The notes beneath the pieces are model-generated. The model was given only the letters and a program-made list of their open reading frames with translations. It made no database searches and was not told the origin of the DNA. From NCBI RefSeq assembly GCF_000003815.2, contig NC_049997.1:10533436-10597435 (forward strand): a DNA stretch of 64,000 bases, written 5' to 3'. Source of the DNA: Branchiostoma floridae. Lineage: Eukaryota > Chordata > Leptocardii > Amphioxiformes > Branchiostomatidae. The stretch's first letter is position 1. Every line of letters begins with the position of its first letter. Of the stretch, positions 1 through 10,681 are shown piece after piece. The translations under genes were made by a program, and so were the position numbers.

Positions 1-578
1 GGTTAGAATTAACAAAACATTACAGTCGTGGGAACTTGAATAAATCAATGTTTGGATTTAAAGTTAAGCGGCCAATTGGGCGGAATTTAGGTTCTAAAAA
101 TAACGACCATCATTTTGTGCTCAAAAGGGATCAACAAAAAGATTGTTTTCGTTGATTAAGAGTAAAACGAAACTTTTTTGTTGTAAGATTTTCTTTCAAA
201 TTCTATTTTTTAGTAGAGACTTCGACATTCAATTGTCCATAATTAACAAATTTACGACATAGGCATACTATCCAGAAAATTGTTTTCTTTAAACAGAAAG
301 AGAAAATTAGGAAATATCAAATACGTTATATGACGTAATATAAACTGAATATAACAAAATTCGTTTTAAGGCGATTCGATAGTATTTTGGTCATATGAAT
401 TTTTAGCAGCCTTTTTTTAAATTCAATTTCCCATAATTTCATCAAATTCAATATACAAAATTACTGTGATATCTGACTACAAAGCTAAAACGAATAAACT
501 AAAGTACTGCAATATCAATGAAAATCAGCAAAATCTGATGTGATGTTTTCCTTTGTACGGTACGGCAACGCCCACATG
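1..578. other. AT-rich upstream region of GPCR copy A
   Basis: This is AT-rich DNA upstream of the GPCR promoter, matched almost exactly at 15781-16358. I see no coding exon or recognisable mobile element in it. Confidence 0.6.
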
Positions 579-630
579 TGACGTCAGATGACGTGTACGT
601 AAGACGACAGCGTCGTTCAGGTCTTATATA
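579..630 (+). promoter_or_regulatory. GPCR copy A core promoter: CRE plus TATA box
   Basis: A perfect palindromic cAMP-response element, TGACGTCA, lies at 579-586. A half site TGACGT follows at 589-594 and a TATATA box at 625-630. Transcription would then start near 655-660. That puts the upstream ATG at 659 at or before the start site and favours the ATG at 695. In copy B the CRE reads TGGCGTCA (16359-16366) while the half site and TATA box are kept. The motif calls are direct; binding by CREB/ATF factors is inferred. Confidence 0.6.
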
Positions 631-694
631 CGTTCGTCCACCCCGCCTCCTATAGTGAATGTATTCCAAGGCCCCTGTTCTAACGTCGCAGAAA

Positions 695-3600
695 ATGTCT
701 AACAACACGACAGTTGAGCCGAACGTGACAAATACCACGCCAGAGTTTGACTGGGAGCCGTATTTCTACGCGAGTTCCCCGTATGGAGAACTCCAGCTCG
801 TGTACCTGGGCGGCTCGCTGCTGCTGGCGGTTGTCGGGAACACCGCGGTGCTGCTGACCGTCCTTCTCACAGAGGACCTCCAGACGCCGGGAAACGTCCT
901 GCTCTGTGCGCTGGCAGTCTCCGACATCTTCCAGGCCGTCAGCAAGATTGCGGTGGCCATGTATTTCCTGGTCATACAAGAGTCGCTATCTTGTGGTCCT
1001 TTCCAAGTGGCAGCCAGCTTCGCGTACCTTTTCTTCGTGATGTTCTCCATCTGTATCATCGCACCCATCTCACTGGATAGATACTGGTAAGATCACTTGT
1101 CTTTCTCTTCACACATCGCAACCATATCACTGGATATATACTGACAACGTTACTAGTCTTTCCTTTCAATCACCGCACACATCTCACTGGATATATACTG
1201 AAATGTTACTTGTCTTTCTCTTCAATAATAGCACCCATCTCACTGGATAGATACTGGTAACGTTACTTGTCTTTCTCTTCACACATCGCACACATCTTAG
1301 AGAATAGATACTGGTAGCGTTACTTGTCACTCTTTTCAATCGTCGCACCCATCTTTTTGGCTGGATACTCGTAGCGTCACGTCTTTCTCTTTCAACATCC
1401 AAAATGTTATCTTTCTGAATGTTTTATTTCATAAGATATACCTTACCAAATACAACACTGATTCAATGTATCACATTGTTGCAACTGTTTTTAGATGCTG
1501 CTGTTTCATCTATTCAAATAGTAGAGAGGTAGTGTGATTTTTACTTACTGTTAACAAATAACAGTTTACAAAAGGGCAATTGAATATGAATGTGGAATCT
1601 GGATTATTCATGTGTATGAAGTGTGTATCGTGTATGAAACATAGCTAAAACATAGTCTCCTCCATAGCGTTTTTAGAAAGTCATTAAATATTTATGTATT
1701 CAAGCCCTTATGAGTTGCGTATTGACAGTAATGTTGTTTCATTAATGTTCAAGTTTACTTTGACTTTTTGTGCTGTGGGGTCGGTACGGTGTAAATACGG
1801 TCGGTGTGGCGCAATTGTTAGATCGTCGGGTAGGTTCGGAATAAGGAGGTACCGGGTTCAATACTTGCCATGTGCACCTGGATAACCATATAAGACTTTT
1901 TCCTGACTGGTGCAATATCTCAATGGTAAAGTGCTTGCTTTTCTGCAAAGTTGTACTGTCGCCGGGTCATATAAAAAAAAGGAATGATAGAAACTTTTCT
2001 GTTCACACTAATGAGAAAGAATACTGGAGTTGAACACACAGCACTTGTCCAAAGTGCGTTGCCTATGGGTAACAGAAAACAGCTAAGGGCACATCCCGAC
2101 GTACGTGCAATTTCTCCATATGTTTGGGGAGAGGCCACGCTAGCCACGTATGTTCTGAAACCGTGAGGACCGGCTGGCCAGAGCCGGGAGGGAGTATGTC
2201 TTCGCCCGGCCACATAAGTTTTCTTTGGGGCATAAAGTTTCACGGGGGTGTCTGTGTGCTCCAAAATACGTCGGATTATCTACGATTTGGTAAGGAGGCG
2301 GTACTTGCCACTTACGGATGCCAAAAGATTTCCCACGTTTTGGCACGTAGACAGCACGTAGTCGCACGTACGGCGGGTTGTGCCCTTAGCTTTAGATTTA
2401 GACGCATGGGTAACTTTATTAACCTTGCAGTAACTCCGGCTGCCAAATTATCCTTAACCAAAAGAGAGAAAAAACGGATCCAAAACAGATTTAAACACGC
2501 ATTCGTGTAAACACCTCTTGAGTCAAAGAGTATCGTTAAGGAAAATGTGTGACTGCCTGGCCAATTGCAATCTCTTTATCTGGCAGATTATCAAGCCTAA
2601 TGATTTGGCAACTTTATACCAAAATCTACATCGACTGAGTGACGATACTGTTGTAAGTTAATCGCTTTAATCTTGCCAAAAAATGCAGGGCTCCTGGTTG
2701 GATTCAATCGACTTTCCTCTTGTATACATTTCACTGCTTTATGTCCGCATTGAATATTCAATTTCGAACACATTAAATCTACGCGTCGAAACGGTTTCGC
2801 TTATGACGGTTTAACCCCACCCGGGTCATACCAAATACATGAAAAATAGTCATACCGATTTATGCACCGAAAACTTTTGAGTATCTGATTCAAACACAAA
2901 ATCTGGCTAACTCCCGACCATAGTTTTGAGTGCTGCCTAAAGGTAAGAGAAACGAAAAAGTATAAAGAGTTTTGATATGATATGATATATGATATGATAT
3001 AATAAGATATGAGTATTTTTACTTTTTTAATTGAAGATCAGTAATCTCGACCTTTTGGCTTAAGTACGGATTCTTCGATCAAAGACGCATTTTAGAGGTC
3101 CAACCGTTTAGATGTCCACTTCTCCACTAAGAACTCAGGTGGGTAGGTTACACGCCCCTAATACCCCTGTCACATTATCCACGATCTTTGAGCGTATCGA
3201 TGGAAGATCGACCATATTTAAGATCGACATAAAGTTGCGTGTGTTTTTCACCTGAAAACCGTCCCTGTCGACATAAGCCATACTTTGTACCTTGTGCAAC
3301 ATTTGTTGTGCAATANNNNNNNNNNNNNNNNNNNNNNNNNNNNNNNNNNNNNNNNNNNNNNNNNNNNNNNNNNNNNNNNNNNNNNNNNNNNNNNNNNNNN
3401 NNNNNNNNNNNNNNNTATTAGTCATACCACTTACCCGCGCAACTCCAAAATCGATCCGACGACGATTCTGCGGCGATCGCCCGAGCCTCGCTTATAATAA
3501 TAACTTTATTGCACAACAATTGTACAAGGTACAAAGTATGGATTATATGTGACAGGGACGGTTTTCAGGTGAAAAATACGCGGAACCGTCTGTCGATTAT

Positions 3601-6600
3601 AAATATGGCCGATCTTCAATCGATACGCCAGAAGATCGTGGATAATGTGACAGGGGTATTACGCTAATCTTCAAGACTGCGTATGATGTCGATAGGCATA
3701 TAGCGATCGTATTTGAACAGCAGTCATTACGAGCTTTTAGATGATGTAAGGCTTATTTAGTCCTACGTGCATTTCAAAATCTCTGAATGATTTTAAGTTA
3801 TCAGTGGAGAGGTTAGCATCTAAACCAGGGTTCTCCCCAGAGAGTGGAATAAGGGAGGCCCTCCACTATACTCTCAGCCAGCTCCACTATACTATTTTTA
3901 AAATTTAGTGTGTTTCTTCCCTATTTTCTTTGTTAGTTTTGCTAAGATTAATGACAATTCACAGATTTTTGTACGAAGTGGCATCACTTTTCCAGTAAGC
4001 ATTGTCTGCAAAAACTTGTGAATGAGCAATGATCAAAACAATAGTAGTTTTGCCACTTCACAACAAAGGAATAACAACAGTATATTATACTTGTAGTATT
4101 TGACACCCTCTGTCATTGCAAAATGAACCCATTGTCATGAAAGTGCAGCGCGTTGGTGCGGGTTATTTTTGCCAGCCCCTCCACTATACTAAAAAATTCT
4201 GGGGAGAACCCTGCTTGTAGTATTTGACACCCTCTGTAATTGCAAAATGAGCCCATTTTTATGAAAGAGCATCTCGTTGGTTCGGGTTATTTTTGCCAGC
4301 CCCTCCACTACACTAAAAAATTCTGGGGAGAACCCTGTAAACATATCCTCTTCATGGGCTTGGTGACGCTAATCTTCAAACCCGTATTTGTTTTCAGCTT
4401 GTTTTTATATAGCTAACATCTTAGATGACCTTTCTGTAATTAAAGTATTTGGCTATGTGATCTAAAGTTGCCATCACGGTGGTAACTGAAAACAATATTT
4501 CTCTGAAATAGCAAGCGAGGTAAATGTACTAAAAATCTAAGACTGGACGCAATCTCAATCGTAGTATTTAAGTAGTAAAATGTAGATAATCACTGCCTCT
4601 TGCTACATGTATGCTTACTATGCTTATATTTTAATAGAAAAAAATATATCGTACCTGCTGACCTGATTTTTTTGGCCATAGCTTTCCAGCTGTGTAGCTT
4701 TGTGATAGGACGGTAGTCTAATTACGTCACGCGCAATAATTAAAAAAAAATCTGAAGGCGTAAGATCTCTCTAGTAGAAGTAGTCTCTTCACCTTTTCAA
4801 ATATATAAGTGAATTTTTAACTGATATAAATAGTACAACTATTTGTACATGGTGCCTGTTACTTGATAAACAGGGCGCGAATGGCCCGCTACTGCTTTTC
4901 GTGCCGTAGTCATTGTCGGTGACCTGTCAGTAGTGATATGATTGGTCCTCGCTACAAAGTTACTGGATGTGGTTTGATACGGAGGCGGGTGGGTTTTTGT
5001 TAGGTTTTTGCGTGTATGTGTGTGAAAATACACGCAAACTAAGAAAACTAAAAAAAAACTAGGAAACTAAGGTGGTACGGTCACCTGACAAGACGCAAAG
5101 GCCTCTCTAAGGTCATCCTACAAGGAACAGTCAAAGAGAAAAGAAGACGAGGCAGACAGAGAAAGAAGTGGGATGATAACATCAAAGAGTGGACAGGAAT
5201 GACCCTTGCCGAAACCCAATTGCAAGCTCTGGCCCACGACAGGGTGAGATGGAGGGAGGTGTGCTCAGCTGCTAAGTGCCCCCACGACCACCCCCGGTCA
5301 AGGGACCGGTAAACGGTAAGCGGTGTGTGCGGGGGGGGGGGGGGGGGGGGGGGGGGCTTAATTCGGCAAGAAGCAATTGACCATTAATTGAAGCAATTAA
5401 ACTCTCCTAATGTCACAAATATATCGTATTAGACATTTGCTTTTCAAACTGAATGCCTGGCAAACCCTTCAGGTTCATCAATTCCCCCCTACGTTACCGG
5501 AACATCATGACCATGCCCCGCACGGCACTGCTGACAGGGGCTGCCGCACTCCTGGCCTTCATCGCTGTAGTTCCACCTTTAATCGAAGGAGGGCGTGACA
5601 GCTTCTTCCCGACCTTCTTCATGTGCAGGTATGGGTTGATTTTCAAGCAGATCCTACGGTAGCATAGGATAGTATCAAAAGCTGACAGAGAAGTGAAGCC
5701 GGCCTAGGAGTGTGCTTGGGTACCGGGTATCTGCAATCAGTCGGCTTGAAAAAAAAAAAGCTATGAGTATGAATATGCAAAAAATTCTTGCATAATGAAA
5801 CTTGATTATTGAAAAACGGATTCTAATGTCATAATGAATAATGTATAGTTTGGAATAAAGTGCCCCATGTGGTAAGCTCTTACCTTCCTAGGCAACGTTT
5901 TTTAATGTGTATGCTAGACTTAGCTTTGAGGCTCTAAGATAATGTCATCCATATAATTAAATCAACATTGATTTAGAATAGCATTGAATGACATTTGTGT
6001 TTCTGATAATTTTCTTTTTCTTGTTTTTTTTTTTGCACCGTCACAGATATGAAGGATTCGCTAGGCTGATCAGACAGGGTCTGATTAACATCTTGTTCGT
6101 CGGTACCTTGGTGGTGATGTTCGTCTGTTACTACAAGTAAGTCTTATACTACAGTGTAATTTGCACCAATTCCTGTAGAGGTGTAGCTCCGGCCGGGCTT
6201 CTTAGCCACGAATTTGTCCCGTTAGACTAAAGGTAATGCTTCTGTTGAAAAAATGCACTAGTGCCCGTCGAGGATGTGGCCTCGGCAAGCCTTCTTAGCC
6301 ACAAATTTGTCCCGGTAAAGTGCCGGTGATGCTTCTGTCAAAAGTGCACCGGTGCCCGTCGGTGATGTAGCCCCGGTCGGACTCTGAAATCACAAATTTT
6401 GGAGTGCCAAATACGCGGGTGGCTTGAACAGTGGCTCTTTCTTTTTCAAATCAGCAACATTCTGCCAAACATTTAAAAAAATATCATTGACAAGAAATCC
6501 CTGTCCTGCAAATATTGAGTCGCACTATGAAGATTAGTAGAAAGAGCAATGTCCCTGCAATGTCTTTATTTAATTCCTCTGCTCGCGCATATCATATGTT

Positions 6601-9083
6601 TCCGTTCTTTTGCTTGGCCAATAGCTTCGAAGCTCTAATTTTGGTAGATCAAGATACTTTCTATCACTCCTTTAGATTAGGTCCGATGCCTGTTTATTAT
6701 TATCTTTTATCACATAGTAAAGGGGAGGGCAAGGCAGGTGCAAAATGCATCTTTGAAGGCTGCCCTCCCGCACATCAAAACACATACATGGCATGTGTGT
6801 GTTTTCATGTTTGACCGAACAGAACGCTTTAAGTTACACATAAAAGTCGTTGAGCACCATGATCACCGAATGCTACATGTTACGGTGTAATTACGAACAT
6901 GAAATAGGGACTTATAATCGGTGGAGGTCGCCATGTTATATTGAATACTTTCTCGACTAATTAGTATATTTCTCTTCTTCAGGATTTGGCGCGAGGTCAG
7001 GCGTCAACAGGCCATCGTTCGGAATCTGCAGCCCGCACCGCTGGCCGAGAGGACTCTGGGAACGTCAACATCAGGAGTGGAGACTCAACTCACTACAGCC
7101 GAACAACCTGGGGACGAGAGTGGCCCATCAGACCTTGGGAACAAGTGGGCGTACCCTCGCCACGCTCACGTCAACCTCGGCTTGCAGATGGACGATGAGA
7201 CCGGAGCTGCAGAAGAGCCACCTGTCCAAGTATGCTCTTTTCTATTATCATTTCAGTAAAAAAAGTCATTATCACAGACCAACTAATGCATATATGCTTC
7301 CATTTCATTAATTTGATGACATGTTCGGTCATTGTGCAAAATAAGCCAAATTAGATCTCCTATGTGTCATACTCATGACGTTGCAAGTAGCAGTGCTAGT
7401 ATAGTGGACATTCTTATATTCAACCGTACACACGCAAGTCATCCGTACTCACGCTAGTCATACGTAGATCCGCTAGTCAAGTGTTAACACGCTAGTCAAT
7501 CGTACACACGCCAGTCATCAGCACAGAGACTAGTCAACCGTACATATACACTAGGTAACCCTTACACACGCAAGTCAAACGTACACACGCATGTCAAACG
7601 TACACACGCATGTCAAACGTACACACGCATGTCAAACGTACACACGCTAGTCAACCGTACATAGGCCAGTCCTCCACACAGACACTAGTCAACCATAGAT
7701 ACACTAGTTAACCGTACACACGTTAGTCAACCGTACAAACGCTAGTCAACGGTACACACGTGCACGCTAGTCAATCGTACACACGAGCGTCAAACGTACA
7801 CCCGCTAGTCAATTGTACACACGCTAGTCAACCGTACATGCGCTAGTCATCCTTACAGACACTATTTACAACGTACACACGCTAGTCAACCGTACATGCG
7901 GTAGTCAACCGTACGCACGCAAGTCATCCGTACGGACACTATTCTACCGTAATCACGTTGGTCAACCGTGCATACGCTAGTCAATCGTACATACGCTAGT
8001 CAACCTTGCATACGCTAGTCAACCTTACATACGCTAGTCAACCTTGCATACGCTAGTCAACCTTGCATACGCTAGTCAACCTTACATACGCTAGTCAACC
8101 CTACCAACGCTAGTTAACGGTACACACTAGTCAACGGTATACACGCTAGTCAGCTGTACAGACGCTAGCCAACGGTACACACTAGTTAACCGTACACACG
8201 CAAAGTTAGCCGTGCACACTCTTGCCTGGTCTTTAGAATGTGCGCTGTAGTCAGGTAGCTTCCGAATTTTCTTCAAACCCGCACGAAATTTTGCCTTGTG
8301 TGTGGCTTTCTCAAGAATCATAGCTCGAAACAGCACACTCAGGTACATTGCATTCTTGACATTCATTTCATATGACAGGGCTAGAGTGCCCTAGGTGGTT
8401 TAGACAATCATTGGTCAGTAAATATGTATTAGGTATTACACTTTGCTATATTGTTTAATACGACATGGCCCCAAGCTTTTACTTGATCTCTTAGTTGTTA
8501 TTTAACCTGTTGTTGTACACTTGATACATGAAAAATACGTGTATACACACAGGTAGACCAGTTTAGTCCTTTGTTTTGATACATCAGCGCTTTAAGCTTT
8601 GAGCCACAATGGCGACATCATAGGACGTTGCCTAAGATATCTAAAGATTTCGACAAGTTACAACATCGTGGAACAAACAGCAGCGATTTTATAGAATAAG
8701 CAAGAAGACCAAAATTAAACTTACTTTTGACCATGTTGCCGTTACAGGATGACCCTCGGCGTAACGCTGTTGTCCAGCTGCCGGCTAAACCTGCACCTGA
8801 ACCGGCCCGTCCGCTCCTCTCTCCGGAGTTCCAGCAGCGCCTGAGAACGGTCGGTACGGTCATGATGGTTGTTGTGGTGTTCTGGGCAACCTGGATCCCT
8901 TACAGCGTCACAATGCTCCGTATGGGTACCGTGGGGGTGGAGGAAGGCGCACCAACCGACGCAGTGTGGCAGAGACTGTCAGTACTCCTCTCCCTGGTCG
9001 CCACCTTCTCCAATCCCATCATCTATGCCTACCGGAACAGGGAGATGCGCCAGGCGTTCCTCCGACTCTGGCGCCACCGTTGA
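695..9083 (+). CDS. Class A (rhodopsin-like) orphan GPCR, copy A, five exons, 406 aa
   Basis: Exons: 695-1086, 5473-5628, 6047-6136, 6983-7229, 8748-9083, all with GT-AG introns in phases 2, 2, 2 and 0. The start at 695 (A at -3) is preferred to the in-frame ATG at 659. The N-terminus has clustered N-glycosylation sequons (N3, N4, N10, N13). TM1 carries the GN pair (N49) and TM2 the conserved Asp (D77). Cys100 and Cys181 form the TM3-ECL2 disulphide pair. DRY is at 128-130 and is followed by a W-x-x-x-x-P-L-R-Y second loop, with W131 split by intron 1. TM6 has W344 and P346 (TWIP instead of CWxP). TM7 has NPIIY at 384-388, then an amphipathic helix 8. The residue normally Trp in TM4 is Ala, and TM5 lacks its usual Pro. 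TM7 lacks the retinal-binding Lys, so it is not an opsin. It resembles the amine/MECA-type group, but the ligand is unknown. Exon 4 encodes the long third intracellular loop. Confidence 0.88.
1058..1398 (+). repeat. 57-bp minisatellite derived from the exon 1 / splice-donor junction
   Basis: Six units start near 1058, 1115, 1172, 1228, 1285 and 1342, a spacing of 56-57 bp. The first unit is real exon 1 sequence encoding the end of TM3 and DRYW plus the working 5' splice site (GT at 1087). The later units are decayed intronic copies. Units 4, 5 and 6 still have GT after the ATACTG/ATACTC motif (for example at 1257 and 1314), so they are potential decoy donors. A TAA at 1088-1090 would stop translation if a later donor were used. 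Confidence 0.85.
1697..2069 (+). mobile_element. tRNA-derived SINE-like insertion, copy A only
   Basis: This block is missing from copy B, where the flanks join at about 17610. It holds a tRNA-like unit with an A-box-like stretch near 1807-1817 and a B-box-like GGTTCAATACT at 1855-1865. A second tRNA-like head (GCAATATCTCAATGGTAAAG) follows near 1913. Exact ends are uncertain by a few bases, and the site duplication is at most about 3 bp. Confidence 0.55.
2081..2391. mobile_element. MITE, family 1 (AGCTAAGGGCACAACCCG ends)
   Basis: This 311-bp element has terminal inverted repeats that begin AGCTAAGGGCAC and end with the complement. Family 1 has six copies in the window: here, 10682-12061 (interrupted), 12822-13036, 17623-17931, 25940-26227 and 34336-34638. 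There is no coding capacity beyond chance reading frames. The superfamily is not identified. Confidence 0.8.
2974..3012. repeat. GATAT microsatellite
   Basis: A short run of GATAT/GATATAT units. Copy B has a slightly longer version at 18514-18557. Confidence 0.75.
3159..3661. mobile_element. Long inverted-repeat element, family 2, with an internal gap
   Basis: The left arm (3159-3315) starts TAATACCCCTGTCACATTAT. The right arm (3497-3661) is its reverse complement, so the arms are about 150 bp or longer. A 100-N gap separates them. In copy B the same site (18707-18946) holds a single shorter element with no long right arm, and a third relative lies at 15189-15376. Copy A is either an inverted double insertion or a misassembled palindrome. 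Confidence 0.75.
3316..3415. other. Assembly gap, 100 N
   Basis: Exactly 100 N, the usual placeholder for a gap of unknown size. It lies at the centre of an inverted repeat. Confidence 0.98.
3826..4337. mobile_element. 512-bp TIR element with 5-bp target duplication TAAAC, copy A only
   Basis: The ends are 16-bp inverted repeats starting CAGGGTTCTCCCCAGA. TAAAC is duplicated at 3821-3825 and 4338-4342, and copy B carries the uninterrupted site near 19113. The 3' end is itself doubled: 4090-4213 and 4214-4337 are two diverged 124-bp direct repeats, each ending with the terminal repeat. It is non-autonomous. CAGGG ends suggest a hAT-like element, but the 5-bp duplication is short for hAT. Confidence 0.82.
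5067..5312 (+). pseudogene. LINE reverse-transcriptase C-terminal fragment
   Basis: An open frame of about 81 codons ends at TAA 5310-5312. It reads as a non-LTR retrotransposon tail, with an RRRGRQRKKWDDNIKEWTG core followed by A-x-D-R-x-x-W-R. This pattern is typical of the end of endonuclease/reverse-transcriptase polyproteins. It is 5'-truncated and lies in GPCR intron 1. In copy B only the last part survives (20696-20766). Confidence 0.75.
5331..5356. repeat. Poly-G run (26 G)
   Basis: This homopolymer directly follows the LINE tail and is missing from copy B. It could be real or a sequencing or gap-edge artefact. Confidence 0.8.
6178..6362. repeat. Two-unit tandem repeat of about 91 bp in GPCR intron 3
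   Basis: Two diverged units start with GAGGTGTAGC / GAGGATGTGG and each contains CTTCTTAGCCAC. A partial third start follows. The repeat is conserved in copy B at about 21563-21745. Confidence 0.7.
7425..8215. repeat. 19-bp minisatellite in GPCR intron 4
   Basis: About 40 degenerate copies of a 19-bp unit (CGTACACACGCTAGTCAAC and variants such as TTGCATACG or CATGTC). The unit is continuous, with no unique spacers, so it is not CRISPR-like. Copy B has a rearranged version with fewer units at 22772-23462. Confidence 0.9.
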
Positions 9084-10340
9084 CTATTAAACATTAAATC
9101 TATGCTTCTGTCCTTACAACAGACAAAATCACATACAAACGTCTATGAAACAACCCCCCAGGGAAAACTCAGATGATACAACATGTATTACGCGTGCAGG
9201 GAAAAATTCCTGACATGCCTACGTAATTTTGGGAATTCTTGTCAAACGGACGCACACTATACTTTTTGGCTAGCCCCTGAGGCGTCGCCAAAAAATTCTA
9301 AAAAAGATTTTCCACAAGACGGAGACAGCAACTATGGGGTAACGATTACTTCACCATAACAGACAGACACTTAAAAATTTAGATGGGGTAGTGTTGGGTA
9401 GAGAGAGAGGTCCTTAGTTCGAATCTGTTAATATGCATAATCTGTTAAAATTATTTGCACGGGACACTCCACACCACAATTCATTCAGGTGGCATTCCAA
9501 TACAGAAGCGAGGCTAATTTCCATACGTTTGGCTAAATTACATCATATCTATTTTCGGCAATAATCATTTTGTGAACCTAATAACCCCCATACGGACCCA
9601 CTTGTAATGTACTGCAGCGTTAGTTTGTATAGTCGACTTACGTCACAGGTACTTTCTCGGTAACCAACCCACGCCGACACAGAAAGACCAAAATGAGTCT
9701 ATATAGCCAGTCTTCATAAAACAATGTAAAAAGTCCTTTTCTCGAAAAAAATGGCATTTCTATTTAGATGTTACTGACAAGGATTCTGGCAATTTTATTC
9801 TGTTAGAATAATGGACCTTTTGCTATGTTTGGAGTGTAGGATATACTGTAAAGGATTAAAGTATTGTTTGTAAGAATGTCATGTGTTTTGAGATTGTATG
9901 GAACCAAAATCTGATCTTACGTCAGGGTGTGTTGGCGTCAAGACGTCTTATACGCCTTAGTTAGGCCATGGCAATTCGATTATTTGGTAAAATTCTATGG
10001 ACAAACAAAAACTGGTGCGAGGAAAAGAACAGAATTATGAAAAAAAACTGCCTTCTTTCTGAAATCTAACTGGTCAGGAAGGTTGAACACATCTTTTTAA
10101 TGATTTTGCAATTTAAATTGAAATTTTACGACATTAGACTGAGCTTATCAATACTTACATGCAGCATGTACTTCCTCATTTTCCTGCAGCTTTGTATAGA
10201 AAACCAACTCGCGCTCAGATGCCATTCATGTATCCGAATAAATATAACCTTTGACGAATCAGCAGTATCAACAATTATGTAATAGCGATTATTGTCACAT
10301 AGCGATAAGTATAAATGTCTTTAAAAGATTCGAAAATAAT
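9084..10340. other. GPCR copy A 3' flank
   Basis: This is non-coding DNA after the stop codon. ATTAAA hexamers lie very close to the stop (9086-9091 and 9093-9098), but a polyadenylation site cannot be placed with confidence. A SINE-like remnant with a GTTCGAATC motif lies near 9417. Otherwise I recognise nothing. It is collinear with 24338-25600. Confidence 0.5.
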
Positions 10341-10344
10341 TATC

Positions 10345-10406
10345 ACAAGCTCTGACGAAGGTGTTTTAGAGACATCGAAACGTAAGCAATGTAAGTACCT
10401 GCTTGT
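10345..10406 (+). ncRNA. Hammerhead-like motif (degenerate), GPCR copy A flank
   Basis: CTGACGA at 10352-10358 fits the CUGANGA core. A seven-pair stem follows (10360-10366 with 10370-10376), then GAAA at 10377-10380 and a short stem III. Stem I is only weakly supported (10345-10350 with 10401-10406). Such motifs occur in Penelope-like and retrozyme elements. Cleavage activity is doubtful. Confidence 0.4.
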
Positions 10407-10681
10407 TGTGTAAAAAGAATTATCCTACATCCTATCACTTTTACTGTTTCTTTGTCCAATTAGTTTAAGCTGAGAAGATGAACTAGTAAGAAACGTATGT
10501 GTTCATAGTCATTGATGTAGAATTTATTTGTGCCACGGTACCAATTTGTATAATTCAATCGTTGATATTAGGTATAACATTCAGTGTTTCTGTAAAAAAG
10601 TGATAATCAATGGTTTATTTACTCAAGTTTCGAATACCTGGATGTGTTGCAGAGTGCTAAGTCTAGATTGACACCGGATAA

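Noticed and set aside
680-1068. Minus-strand frames opposite GPCR exon 1
   Set aside because: They are antisense shadows of a GC-rich coding exon and are not supported by splice or start signals.
1800-1870. Functional tRNA gene
   Set aside because: A- and B-box-like sequences exist, but no cloverleaf with a proper acceptor stem can be drawn, and the block is a copy-specific insertion. It fits a SINE better.
2124-2510. 128-codon open frame near the first MITE
   Set aside because: It runs across MITE family 1. The frame is opened by the element, shifted in copy B, and shows no protein motif.
7425-8215. Regular short repeats that could suggest a CRISPR array
   Set aside because: The 19-bp units are directly adjacent with no unique spacers, and the context is a eukaryotic intron. 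It is a minisatellite.
695-9083. Opsin assignment for the GPCR
   Set aside because: TM7 has Leu where the retinal-binding Lys should be (six residues before NPIIY).
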